Positions 35,389 through 47,836 of a stretch of DNA of 64,000 nucleotides are shown here, piece by piece. The DNA comes from Cryptomeria japonica (taxonomy: Eukaryota > Streptophyta > Pinopsida > Cupressales > Cupressaceae). The notes under the pieces were generated by a model that was not told where the DNA came from, did not search any database, and was given only the letters and a program-made list of their open reading frames with translations. Where the stretch lies: contig NC_081411.1 in NCBI RefSeq assembly GCF_030272615.1, positions 161,408,089-161,472,088 of the forward strand, in the 5' to 3' direction. Both the position numbers and the translations under genes were made by a program. How positions within the stretch are numbered: position 1 is the first letter of the stretch; every line of letters begins with the position of its first letter.

Positions 35389-35475
35389 ATTATCGATAGG
35401 ATAAATGATTGAATGAGAGACTTCATTTATGTCTCATTCAATCATTTATCTTACCAAAGCTATCATGCATTAACA
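35389..35475 (-). repeat. First 87 bp of the B 5' LTR
   Basis: Reverse complement of 16668-16755 with few differences, including the long terminal hairpin. Cut by the C2 insertion at the left; abuts the A target site gttct at the right. Confidence 0.9.
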
Positions 35476-35480
35476 GTTCT
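35476..35480 (-). other. Target-site duplication of B in A, right copy
   Basis: gttct, the reverse complement of agaac at 17486-17490, lies between the B LTR start and A pol. On the minus strand it completes the codons EKN of A. Confidence 0.85.
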
Positions 35481-37095
35481 TCTCAATCTAATTCAACTCT
35501 TTTTCCATATATTTTATCCAATTCTCATCTTTACATGCTTCTACATATTTAGGCTTAATCTTGGAAATCAAACATATCTTTTTAGCAGCAATCCTTCTCA
35601 TAGTCATCACACCTTTACTTTAATCACCAATAATCTAATTTTCTGAATGATTCAATCTCACATACCTCACAATCTTCTAATTATTCTGATTCTCAGGTTC
35701 TTGAACTTCTTCACCGACAGCAGCAATATCTAGATTAACTGTCACTATCAGAGACTTTTCCTTTAAGATCTCAGTCTGCAAAGGATTTGAAATAATGTCT
35801 TGGTCATCAAATTGATATCCACATGCTCTGATGTGCTTTCCATAACATTCATCCACATTCACATTTTCACTTTCCACTATCTTCTTCAACCTCTTATTGT
35901 AACACCGGTAGGCCTTTCTCTTTGTATAATAACCTAAGAAGATTCTTTTATCACATCTTGCATCAAACTATATCCTTATCTCTCTTGATATAACATTTGC
36001 TTCTAAAAAATTTGAAATATCTAACTGTAGGAACATGACCAAACCATAACTCATAAGGAGTCTTATTGGAATCACCTTTTATATGCACCCAGTTGAATCT
36101 ATACACAATAGTGCTAACAACTTCTCTCCAAAAGGTTTGTGCAACATTTTCTTCAATCAACATAGTCCTAGTAGCATCCAAAATGTTTTTGTTCTTCCTT
36201 TCAACAACTCCATTTTGCTGAGGGGTTCTAGGAGTAGATAATTGTCTTCTGATTCCATTCTTCTCACATAACGAAACAAACTCACCAGATGTAAATTCTC
36301 CTCCTTTGTCAGATCTCAGGCACTTTACCTTCAACCTTGTCTCAATCTCTACCTTATCTTTGAATATCTTGAATTTCTCCAACACTTTTCATTTCTCCCT
36401 TAGAAAGGTAACCCACATCATCCTATTATAGTCATCAATCAGCAACATGAAATATTTGTCACCTTGCACACTTCTCACTCTTGTAGGACCACACAAATCA
36501 GATGCAAAAGATCTAACAAACCATTAGATGAATACAACTTTCTCTTGAATGTAGTTCTTGTTATCTTTCCCAACTGGCATTCTTTACATATCGGATTAGA
36601 TAGCTTCAAAATTTTAGGCAAATGTCTAACAGCTTGAGTATAGATTATCCTTATTGTGCAGTCAAAATTAACATGACACATTCTTCTATGCCACAACCAA
36701 CTTTCATCAATCTGAGCAGTCAAACAACTTTTCTCACCAACATTCAAGTGAAAGATATTACCTTTAGTCTTAGTTCCTGATGCAATCTCTATAACAGAGG
36801 CATTTATAATCTTGCATTTAACATTCTTGAATTGTAAATCATATCCCTTGTCAACCATTTGTCCAACACTCAAAAGATTATGCTTCAAACCTTCAAAATA
36901 CAAGACATAGTTAGTATTATGCCTACCATCAAAATAAATTGAACCTCTACCATGGATCACACAAGCTTTATCATGTCCAAATCTTACTATACCACCATCA
37001 TACATTTCCATATTCACAAATTTATTTTTATCACCTGTCATATGATGTGAAAAACCATTGTCAATCACTCATTCATCTTTCTCTTCAATCACCCT
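35476..37095 (-). pseudogene. Element A protease end, GAG-pre-integrase and integrase (Copia), right half
   Basis: Minus-strand order: protease motif VIDNGFSHHMTGDKNKF (about 37075-37025; N and F replace the usual S and C), GAG-pre-integrase zinc part WLWHRRMCHVNFD to CKECQLGK, integrase core with D in LLIDDYNRMMWV, D in CLRSDKGGEF and E in QQNGVVERKN, then the linker to RT ending MEKELN, stop, IEKN at the B insertion site. Gag and the LTR end are deleted: the LTR fragment joins the protease at about 37095. Continuous in meaning with the RT half at 17486. Confidence 0.92.
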
Positions 37096-37832
37096 CAGTA
37101 CCCAAAAACAAAATTACATCACACCATACATAAATAAACCAATAAACCAATACAATGTCATAGATGAAATAGCATGGACCCAAATCAAATCCACGAACAT
37201 GCATCACCACCGGAAATCTTGCCAAGATCAACCGCAACATGCTACAAAACCAAAAATATCACATAACATGAAGAATATCACCAGACCCAAAAGATCTTCA
37301 ATACCACACACAATGATCAATGTGGACCACCAAAACAAATTGGACACAATCAGGAAATACCAACAAGAACATCAGAACCATTCGCAATAGTTGCACGAAC
37401 ACCACTTATTAAAATCTTCATCGATCAACACACTAACACTCAAGAACACTTAACAACAACAATTTGGACTAGAAAGATAGCTTGTAGAGCACCAAATCAT
37501 GAACCATCTGAAATTAAGATACACATGACATCCATTACACTCTCCCAAATCTGCAACTTAAGATATGATTATACTAGATCTTAATGGATCAAACACCAGA
37601 ACACTGCAACACTGAACACTGAAAAACTAATCTTTATACTGGAATCGTCAACTTGGTCAAATCACCACATAATATCATGGAATCAATAAAGAATGAAGTA
37701 TATCTAATTGATTCAATATCCCAAATAGATAAACCAGCCAGATCAACTCTCTGCAATCACCAGATCACCAAAACATAGGAATATTTTGACATCAATGATA
37801 ACAACATATCCTAGCAGCAGCAATATCCAACA
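37096..37832 (-). repeat. Element A 5' LTR fragment
   Basis: Starts (minus strand) TGTTGGATATTGCTGCTGC at 37832 and matches 19283-20088; the U5 end, primer-binding site and gag are lost in one deletion. AAAAT at 37833-37837 may be the A target site, but no partner was found. Confidence 0.88.
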
Positions 37833-37882
37833 AAAATGTCATAGAAGGTCTTGGTTATGACTGTCATTAATTCAATTAGAGA

Positions 37883-39080
37883 TTTTCTGATGTATGTGGA
37901 GGAGGGGTTGTGGGATCAATTGATGTATGTGGAGGAGAGGTTGTAGGATTCACTAGAATTCCCTCCTCTCTCTCCATATCACTATGAGATGTTCTACCAT
38001 CATGGCTCCTAGATCCACCTCCATGTACATGGCCTCTCACCTATGTTGGCACCTCCTCGAGTGGGATCCAAAGATAAGAATAAATAAATGTGTAAGAATC
38101 CAATAAATCATTAAACAACAATGCACTCATCTACTGCAAACAATCAACATTTGTCAACTGCGCAATGTTAAGTAGATATGGTATGTCTACACGGGCGTAA
38201 GGATTAGTGGCATTGCTCAATGTCACATATGTTGCGTGCAGAATGGTATTCTATGATTGCAACAAATATCTCCCAACACAATTAGATGACATCTGATTGA
38301 CCTAAGTCATAATGTGTCTAATACTGGAGAACATGTGTCGCCTAGCGTCATCCGTTACTGCATCTGTTGCCTGTGATAATTCCAAACATTTTGGCAAAAC
38401 CAAAAGGTTTGGAGCAACTAATGCCCATTTATTAATGAGAACGAGTGCATTAGGTCATCTATATTTATCGCTCAGCCTCCCCCTCCCCTGCCCAACATTT
38501 GCTGGTATAGATGTGTAATCTACATCCATGGCCATGTGAAACTTTGAAACAATTGCTTGCAGAAATAAAGTGGCAACTCATCCTTTTGTGGCCAAATATG
38601 ATGAGCTGCCAACCATTTGGGATAGATGAATTGTACCACAATTGGATCAGTGCCTCTGGTCACTAAATATCCCCTAATCTTATGCTGACTCCCCTGATAA
38701 TGGGGGAACATGGTATGTACCTGTGTTGAAGATACAATCTCTGAGATGGTTTTCCATCCCATTGTGCTAGTCACACTATAAGAAAGGTAGGTATAGAAAG
38801 AATCAATAGAGATATCAGCATATCGATTATATGTATGCACATTGTCAACCATGTTCATCAACTCATCCCTAATGCTCTTTGCCCTTTCCTTATTTGGATG
38901 GTTAGGGACATTTAGTAATGTGTCATAAAGATGCGTTATGACATAATGTAAAGAGTCAATGGTTTCAGCAAAAAGTCGAGCCCTAAAATCATAGTCATGC
39001 AAAGGTATTTGACCAAACTGTGCAAATGTTTGGTCATCCTCACGATGCACACTATAATCAGATGGATCATGATCGGCCAT
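37883..39080 (-). pseudogene. Unrecognised protein relic
   Basis: The cleanest part is 39080-38520 (186 codons) starting MADHDPSDYSVHREDDQTF and containing FAETIDSLHYVITHLYDTLL and NRYADISIDSFYTYLSYSV. In a shifted frame it continues LVAPNLLVLPKCLELSQAT and SSIRHIMT to about 37890, ending with a repeated PPHTSIDPTTPPPHTS-like tail. I do not recognise a family. Helical, roughly 390 residues if restored. Its place among transposons suggests a mobile-element ORF, but a host gene relic is possible. Confidence 0.5.
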
Positions 39081-39285
39081 GTGAAAAATATTTGTGTGTA
39101 TAGTTATAAAAGCTAATAATTTTAAAACTAATTATTCAAAAATATTTTAAAATAATTCAAACTAATTATGAAAACTATTCTAAACTAACTCAAACATATT
39201 TGAAAATGATACAAAATTTGTAATTTATAGTAATTCGGAGTAATTGAAACATTTGATACAAATTACTTTAAAGAAACATTAAAAT

Positions 39286-39480
39286 TAAATACACATATAT
39301 ACATGTACACATACACCTACATACACCTATACATAGAAACACACACATACAAACATATACATGGACACATACATAAATGTATATACACACACACATACAC
39401 ACATACACATACACACAGACACATACACACATGTACACATACATATACATTACATACATACACACATATGCACACATACA

Positions 39481-39511
<31 letters not shown>

Positions 39512-39819
39512 GTACACATCCACATACACACATATATACATATACACACATACACATACATACATACATCCACTTAGACATACACATACATACACATACA
39601 CATACATACACATATACATACATACACATACATACACATGTACACATACACATACATATAGACATAAACACATACACATACATACATACATACATACATA
39701 CATACATACACATATAGATACATACACACATACAAACATGTGCACATACACATACATACACATACAGATATACATGCATACATACACATACACATACACA
39801 TACGTACACACATGCATAC

Positions 39820-39850
<31 letters not shown>

Positions 39851-39869
39851 CACATACACATGCATACGC

Positions 39870-39900
<31 letters not shown>

Positions 39901-40566
39901 TACATACACATACATACACTGTATACACACACATACATACACACATACATACACATATACATACATACATATAGACATACACATACACACAGACATATAC
40001 ATGCATGCATACATACACATACACATATACATACATACACATATACATACATACATATATACATATACATACACATACGCATACACGTACATATACATTA
40101 CATACATAAACACATATACATACATACATACATACATACATACATCATACATATATACATACATACACACAAACACATACATACATACATACATAGATAC
40201 ATACATACACAAATACATATACACATACACATACACACATACATACACATACATACATACACATAGACATACACATACATACACACATACATAGATACAC
40301 ATATGTATAGATACATACATACATATACATACACATACACATACATACACGCATACACGCATACATACACATACATATAAATACACACATACATACATAT
40401 ATGTACACATACATATATACATGTACATACACATACAAATACATACACATATATACGTACACATATACATACATACACATACATACACATGTACACACAT
40501 ACAAACATACACATTCATACATACATATACACATACATACACGCACACATACATATACATACATAC

Positions 40567-40621
<55 letters not shown>

Positions 40622-40628
40622 TACAAAC

Positions 40629-40659
<31 letters not shown>

Positions 40660-40893
40660 TACATATACTTTTACACATACACATACACATACACATACAC
40701 ATACATACAGACATACACATACACATATACATACATGCACATACACATACATACATATACACATACACACACACATACACCCATACATATGTGTATATGT
40801 GTGTGTATGTGTATGTGTATGTGCATGTGCAGGTGTATGTGTACGTGTGAGTCTGGGTGTGGGTGTGGGTGTATGTGTCTGTGTCTTTGTATG
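39286..40893. repeat. 1.6 kb imperfect CA/TA microsatellite with a strand switch
   Basis: From 39286 to 40788 the plus strand is built of CACATA, CATA and TACACA words. From 40789 it switches to TGTGTATG and GTGTGGGTG words up to 40893, so the right end can pair with the left. Many long ORFs on both strands (up to 447 codons) result only from the lack of stops in these words. Confidence 0.95.
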
Positions 40894-41330
40894 GTCGTAC
40901 AAGGATTTTCTTTCCATGTGTAATTTATTGATTACAATATTTTATGGTTTAATAGTAAGCATAATGAGAAAATGAAATTTTTTTGTCATCATTTAATAGT
41001 AATTTGGGCATATTTTTCTAATGGTTTCATAGTATTAGTTTTTAAAATTTGCTAGGTTTAATTTCTTTTTAACATTTTTCTAATGCTTTCATTTTAAAAA
41101 TTTTCAAAAAATTGATAAACTAGAGAAAAAAAATAAAATATAATAAATATATTATTTTTTTAAACTACAAAAACAAAATAAAACAAAAGAAGGAAAAAAA
41201 ATGTACATACCTAGAAAAACAAGCGCTGACACTAAGCTCCTTTTCTAGTTCGGTCAGACTCCCAATCTCCTCAGGTTGTAAATGAGGGTTGATTGCCAAA
41301 AAATCAGTTTATATAACCGATAGTTTGGCT
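40894..41330. other. AT-rich, no gene
   Basis: A/T runs and short direct words; nothing recognised. Confidence 0.5.
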
Positions 41331-41465
41331 GGATTGAGTCCGACTAAACTCAATCCGGCTAGACTAAGTCCTGCCGAACTCAGTTCGACCGAATTATCAA
41401 TGCCATTTTGGCATCATGCGGCCCGGGGGTAGTCCAGTTGGATTGAGTCCGACCGAACTCAGCCT
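41331..41465 (+). repeat. Three hairpins with CCGACYRA-type loops
   Basis: GGATTGAGT-loop CCGACTAA-ACTCAATCC (41331-41356, 9 perfect pairs), CTAAGT-CCTGCCGA-ACTCAG (41364-41383) and GGATTGAGT-CCGACCGA-ACTCAGCC (41440-41465). All have 8-nt loops. Confidence 0.7.
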
Positions 41466-42916
41466 GGTCAGACTACCCCCTGTTAGCCTAAAGTGTGACA
41501 CAACTCCATGCCTTTGCCCCCATACTATGGTTTGTTGTTGTGACATAATCACACATCAGCCCATTGCAAATAGGGATTCCCACTTTTTTAGGCCTAGTTA
41601 TAGAATAAGGTGTCTTAGTTTAATTTAGTTTAGAGTTAGAGTCTTAAAATTCAATAATACAAAAAAAATTTAAAAATTCAAAAATATAAAAAAACAATAT
41701 ATTTTTAAAAACCCCAAAGAAATAAAAAAATTTCAAAATTCAAAAGATACAAAAAAATTAAATTTTTTTCAAAAATACAAAAAAAATTGAAAAATTGAAA
41801 AATCCAAAAAATTAAAATTTTTGACTAAGGCATAGTGATATGTCATGCTTTGCTTTCAAATACATCGCGAGGTCATCATGATGTGACACCTTCGCATGCC
41901 ACCTTTGTACCTTGCTTTCAAATATATCGTGCATTGTCATCGTAGGCTACCTTCACGCATTGCTCTCACTAATGTGCATTACTGTCACGTTGTGGTCACA
42001 CAATGACGTTGCATTATTGTCGAGCAGGGATGTTGCATTATTGTCGGGCAGCGATATTGCATTGTGGTCATACAACAATGGCGCATTGCTGTCTCGTAGC
42101 GATGTCACATTGCCATTGCACTTCACATCGCATTGTACTTACTACACTTAGTCATCATGCATTGCCTTTGCGCATCACTGTCATGCGCTCGTCACACATT
42201 TCTCTCACACTTATCATGGATTTTTACATACGTTGTGCGAAGCATTTGCACTTGCGCAATAGCATTGTGCTTGTCATGCCTCGCACGCATCATGCATTCA
42301 AGAGTTAATTAATGAACAAGTCTCACGGCGAACAAAAATGGAGGAGCATAAGTGGGCATGTCACGCGATGAGGTCATGAAATCAATGCAGCAGAGAAAAA
42401 TGATCATGCCTTGCGAGTGCTATCTGCCAACTTGCATTGCATGATGTATTTTTCATGTTGCATTCATCATGACAATTCAATGGGTTGATGAAGAGACGTT
42501 TAGTGAAACACATTCGGATGGAGCCCACAAGACTCAAGACAGCCAACTTATGATTTCAAAAGCAAAATCGAATGCACCCTACATATGATCGATTCAAAGA
42601 TAATTAATCAGGGTGACGAACTTCAATACAGGGTGGCCAGTTAAAGAATACATCAATGAATGCATTTCAACAAAGGTGGCGAACTTGGTGATTATCGAAT
42701 CGAACCTTGCAAAGGTTGCCTTCCATAATGCAAGCAGTAAAATAGGTGAACTACATTCAATGCTAATATTTTGAAGTTCTCCATGATGATAAGCTCGATG
42801 CATATTGAAAATGATTTGATTGGAAGATACTTAGCGAAGGTGGAAAATGCAGTAACAAAGCAATTGATAAATAGATGAACAAAAGAAGAGCATTCCACAA
42901 AGCATAATATGAGAGG
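41466..42916. other. Degenerate short-repeat region, no gene
   Basis: 41640-41830 is A-rich. 41920-42140 repeats GCATTATTGTCGRGCAG-like units of about 35 bp. 42300-42900 has no recognised coding. Small ORFs here have no family resemblance. Confidence 0.5.
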
Positions 42917-44300
42917 AATTTTTATTTATTTTTGATGAATAGGAATGCACTACATTAATAATCTAAAATAGGATACATAGTCACAAAAAAAAGATGGGTG
43001 GTAGAGAAGCACACCCCAGAAGTCCACACATGCCTAGCATGGAAATAAACTTAAAAAAGTCGAATGGGCCTAGCCCAGAATAACATCAATAGATAACAAA
43101 ACAAAGAAAAGGCCCTCAAGCCACTAGAGCAATGCCCATTAAGGGTGGAGGATCACGGTCATTTGAAAGGACCCCACCCAAAACCAAGGGCGGGGGTGAC
43201 ATTGAGAGGAGTCCAGTCACTATGATCATTTTAAGGTTCTTTCTCTTTGTCTTCTTCTTCATTTCTGGGGGGAGAAATGGCCAATGTCAATCACGGGAGA
43301 GTCTTGCCAGAGGGCCATCCAGAGTCAGCAAGAGCATTGGCACTCGACCACTCGAAAGAACTGGCAAGCCACCCAGAAGCACCACCTCTAGGAGTTGTCC
43401 GTCCTCCCGAAGGCCACCCATGGTTAGCCTGAGGAGGAGGGGAGTAAGAATGCCTGTGAGGGTGAGAACTCCATAGAGAACCCTGCGAACCCCGCCAAGA
43501 GGGATGAGAGCGGTTGCATTGCTCGCCCTGAGGTGGCGACCGGGTCTGGGAGGAAGTGGGCGATGGCAAAACACGAGCCACAGTGCAAGGAGCATTAGCC
43601 TAGTGGCCGAGGAGCTCTTGCAGGTGAGCAACTTCTAGTGCAACTTTGTTAGCTTGCACTTTTATCTGCATATGCACATTAGAGCATATAGTGGATTTAG
43701 AATATAATGAAACGTATTTATCCATCTATGTATGAGAAAAAGTGCAGGAATTTCTATCTTTCCCAATATGAAACAGAATCTCCATCTTGAAAATATGCCG
43801 AAGTTGGGAAAATTTGGAGGGAAAACCAGGAGAGTCCCCCAAAAGAACTGTATGCCATGAAAAGGGTTATGGCCGGAAAGACCTAAGGAAATCATGAATC
43901 CACTGGCAAAACTATTGGGCTCTGAAACAGAACCAAAAGAGATGTTTGAAAGACTCAGGCTGCCCACAGAATGGGCAATGAGGGTCAAAAACCCCAAGAT
44001 GAAGAAGCCGTGACCCCACATATAAGCCTTAGAACAAAATACACCAAGCAAAGTGGGAAAGCTTCGGCTCTATTCTAGCAGACCAAACGACTGGAAAACG
44101 TTTCCTCCGGACATTGAGAGCAGAAAACTGAGGTGAAAGCCAAGAATAACCCAGGCGAAGCTTATAACCCCGAAAGGGGTATCTTGGTACCACTTCTTCA
44201 AAATCAATATCGTATCCCACGATAAGGCATTGGACAATGAGATACATTCGAAATGATGAAGGCAATAGACTTAATCAGCACCTCTTTATTTAGACGACAA
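42917..44300 (-). pseudogene. LINE relic: end of ORF2 with zf-RVT zinc-binding domain
   Basis: On the minus strand the frame reads VVWSARIEPKLSHFAWCIL, then DPHCPFCGQPESFKHLFWFC (about 43978-43917), the reverse-transcriptase zinc-binding domain found at the end of plant LINE ORF2. A tail rich in Ser, Pro and Arg follows to 43290. The 3' end at about 42917 has an A-rich tail (reversed TTTTTATTTATTTTTGATG). The piece is 5'-truncated near 44300, as is usual for LINEs. Frameshifts and a stop after FRAQ make it dead. No target duplication found. Confidence 0.75.
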
Positions 44301-46128
44301 TTAATATGTGATAACCATGACACACGTGGCAGTGCATTTCATCCAAACCGATTATAAGTTTGAATCGACCATTTCGTTTGGTCGATCATGGTCTTGTCTT
44401 CTGCATGCGATCTAGCCGAATCAGCCGCATCAGCGAACTCATCTTGGGGGCGATCTTGTTGTTTACTTAAGGTGGCGATTTCACACCAAAGCGATTATCG
44501 AATTCATGAGTGGCGATAGTTCGCACCAAAGCGATTATCGAATTCATGAGTGGCGATAGTATTTGTGAAAATCCCATTCTGTATCTAACGATCTGCATTT
44601 GAAGGCCGATTGCCGACTCTCATCAACAAACTTATGACAACGAATTCATTTCGATCTTAGGCACCTAGCGACTTCATTTCAGACATGTTGTGACTTTACG
44701 TGATAAATTTATCAGCGATTTGATCTTATTGATTTCATTCAAGATCAGCGAATCCATCATAACGGACCGGGCACTTCGTTTGATTGCGGTAAGTACATTT
44801 TGGCCGAGTAATATACATCAGTAATGATTACTCAGAGATTCAGATGACGATTTCAGTTTATGACTCCAGTGAGGTGATGATCAACGACTCTATGCTTGGG
44901 CTCTTGACGAGGTGGCAACTTTAGGGTGCGGGGCAGAGGTTCTATTATCTCTATGACGATCAAAGCATTCTCCATTTAGAATGATTTTGTGACCGCGAGA
45001 TATGAGAGGTTAAAGTCACCTCATAAGCCTAGCTGGTCGACAAGTTTTGAAGGTTTGCATATGATCAAGCAACCAGCCATTTAGATATATGCATATGGTC
45101 ACAATGTGGAAATGTTGATGTATGAGTTCTCTTTAAAATTACATGATAGATAGATTTGAGACAAGTTTCTAATTTTGTGACTGATTCAATATCATATTCA
45201 TTGCTTCAACAATATTTTATCTTATGATGCTTTGTTCTAATACATTTTGTCTTTGATGAGCAATTATTCTTAGCTTGAGAAACTTATTTTTATTTGAAAG
45301 TTGATCGCAATAGGTGCTTATCAAGGAAGATACGAAGAGCGTCATCATTGAGTTGAAGATCAGATCATATTGGAGCAATGTAGGTGACATCAACCTTGGA
45401 CGCATCAACATGAGGAAATTTAAAGGCATGCTCTACACTAGGCCAACAAGACCTATGGATGGAAAATGGCATCGTCAAGGCAATCGGATTCTCTTTAGCA
45501 GTGTAGTGCAACCAACTCATCGTTGAATGCACGAGACACTATGATCTAGAGATATGAAAGTCATGACAGTATGAAGGCAGTCTACAACGACAATCCAGGT
45601 ATCTACAAAGCAACTGATGGGATTGTCACATCACAATCTCATACAATGTAGGCATAAGAGTCACTCCAAGCGTGACATGCACTTCGAGGCATGATGAGGA
45701 TCATGTATAGGCGATGATAGGATTTAATGCAAGCAATCAACGTGATGAACAACTATCAACATCAAAGAAAAAGATATGCATCAACGTCACACACTCGAGA
45801 AGATTTTTTACAATCTTGAATTTCCTTTGAAAGTCCAAGAATCTTTGCCAGTATAGAAAGATGAAGGCTCACAAATGTAGGTGATCGTGAATGTAGGTGA
45901 TCGTGAATGCAGGTGATCAAGACATACGATCATTTTAGAAGAGTTAATTAAAGTTAGAAGGTCGACATGAGCGGAGTCATCACCACATCAAGTGCTCACA
46001 AATGTTGAGTATCAAGAGATATGTCGCATTCAATTGTACACTTGTGATGAGTTATAGAGATCAATCAAGATGAGGTGGCACTTAGTCATCATTATGCCAA
46101 ATCACATTATTTCACAAGAAGGCATGAA
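44301..46128. other. Unclassified retroelement-like region with short repeats
   Basis: 44481-44520 and 44521-44560 are a 40-bp tandem duplication with one difference (TCACACC/TCGCACC). 44400-44780 is full of degenerate GCGACTTCATTTCA words, which also occur in D at 58790-59030. No protein family recognised; possible internal part of a non-autonomous element ending in the LTR below. Confidence 0.4.
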
Positions 46129-47010
46129 GTTTGATGCACCTACCCCCGACACCTATTGGTCAAATTTTCTAACTAGGACATGTGACCCATCAAATGTAAT
46201 TGTATCATTGGTCAAGCATTTAATGCTTTGTAATGGGTTCAACAAACCCTAATTAGGGTTTCTATCTTGTAATCATGGCCATTGATCTCAAATCGATTTG
46301 AGCCAATAAAATGTAATGAGAGAACTATAAAAGGCCCCACTTCTTCATTTGTGAAGTTGATAGTCAATAGTGCAGATAGTTAATAGTCTATAGTTGATAA
46401 AGTTAGATAGACAATAATTAGAGTAAAGTAGGAAGAGAAGGCAAAGATTGTTGCCAAGACATTGTTGCAAAATGCATGTAAACTTCATTGAAGATATGGT
46501 GAAATTGATATGTTGATTCAACAATTTACAAGGTCTCTATACTTTTGAATTTAATTTCAATTTAATTAGATGAATAGAAGAACTTTGTATGATCAATGGT
46601 GAAATTCATATATCCATACTACTAGCAGTTTTTGATTGCAAGCTTGCCTTGCATGGTCAACTGGATCCATATTAGCCCATACTTAACTTCAATTATCGCT
46701 TCTTCATTGATATGGATCAACTTGATGTTGTCTATTCTTGTAGCGGTGATTTCAAAATCATAAAGATTTCCTTAGAAGATCACACTAACCATGTAGAGAT
46801 GTTCATTTCATGTCTAAGCAAGACTTAGTTATAATTTCATCAAAGATAATCCATTGCTCCTACATTCTTAGAGTTAGATTAGCCTTCTTACCCTTATCCG
46901 TTTTCCTTTTTTTTAATCAAGTGAAATCCCACATTCCAACATCATTCGAGCATTCAGGTGTTCAACGTAAGTCCCCTAGTAGGTACAACAAATCACATCA
47001 ATACCATTGA
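46129..47010 (+). repeat. Probable LTR with palindrome-rich promoter
   Basis: Promoter layout typical of an LTR: CCAAT near 46304, TATAAAAG at 46326-46333, and downstream leader-like sequence. Upstream lie three palindromes: AAGCATT-T-AATGCTT (46214-46228), AAACCCTAATTAGGGTTT (46244-46261, two back-to-back teloboxes) and CTCAAATCGATTTGAG (46287-46302). Both LTR ends are uncertain and no second copy is in the window. Confidence 0.45.
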
Positions 47011-47836
47011 AGCTATCAAACACGTTAACACCTAACATAAAAGAACCTTGGAATCATCTCAGGTGATCCTTCATAGATCTTCAGAATTTGAGTCTTTTTA
47101 TCAAGAAAGGATAGAGTACCTTTGGTATTTTATTCTGTGTTCAATAGTGCATCAAAACACCATCAACAGTTCTAATGCCAAATAATCAGACCCCCATGTG
47201 CTCTTGCACTTTTGTTGATATTGTGGGTCTTATGTCTCCTTTGTTGAAGATGACATTCCATGGAAACATCTTGCTATGTTGACATGCCACAACATTTCTT
47301 CTCTTTAGAACGCCCTAATCCCACTCTCATACACATGCATGGAATATGAAAGAGCCTAGGGAGGTAACGCATGTCGGCTACTTCTTATGAGAAAAAGAGA
47401 GTCGTGGATTACCTCTTAGGTTTTCTATTCCTTTGCTATAAATGAAAGAGAGGAATGATGCAAAATGTGATGTAACCTAGAAAGCAAGTAAGCAAGCAAA
47501 TCCTAATTTGAGAATGCAGATCAAAGAACAAATGATACACTACTGAAAAGTATAGATCAAAAGGCAAAATCAAAGATGTACCTATGTCTGAAATCTGAGC
47601 ACAATGTCCGAGACTAGGGTGTCACACCGCTGTCCTAATTCTACAATTCTAGAGCTGCAACTGATAGGAGGGATTCTGAGATCTACAAGGTGTTGTTCTA
47701 CCAAGTCTTGCTGATAGAAGGCAGGACCATGGCACCACACCACTGTCCTAGGTAGGACCAGGGTGCCACATCCCTGTCCTTGACAAATTTTTGCACTTCT
47801 GAGACTTATGAATGGTGTTGATGCCTATTCTAGATC
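47011..47836. other. No gene; hairpin words near F
   Basis: 47620-47790 has GGGTGCCACAT/CTGTCCT words like those inside the F LTR, so it may be an older related LTR piece. Nothing else recognised. Confidence 0.4.

Noticed and set aside
39300-40975. Many long ORFs (up to 447 codons) on both strands rich in Tyr, Cys, Val or His, Thr
   Set aside because: They come from CATA/CACATA microsatellite words that lack stops; no real protein composition.
43132-43631. Overlapping Arg/Pro/Ser-rich ORFs on both strands
   Set aside because: GC-richer tail of the LINE relic; no family features beyond the LINE tail.
46244-46261. Interstitial telomere repeat
   Set aside because: Only one AAACCCTA pair in a palindrome, not a tandem array; read as teloboxes in a promoter.
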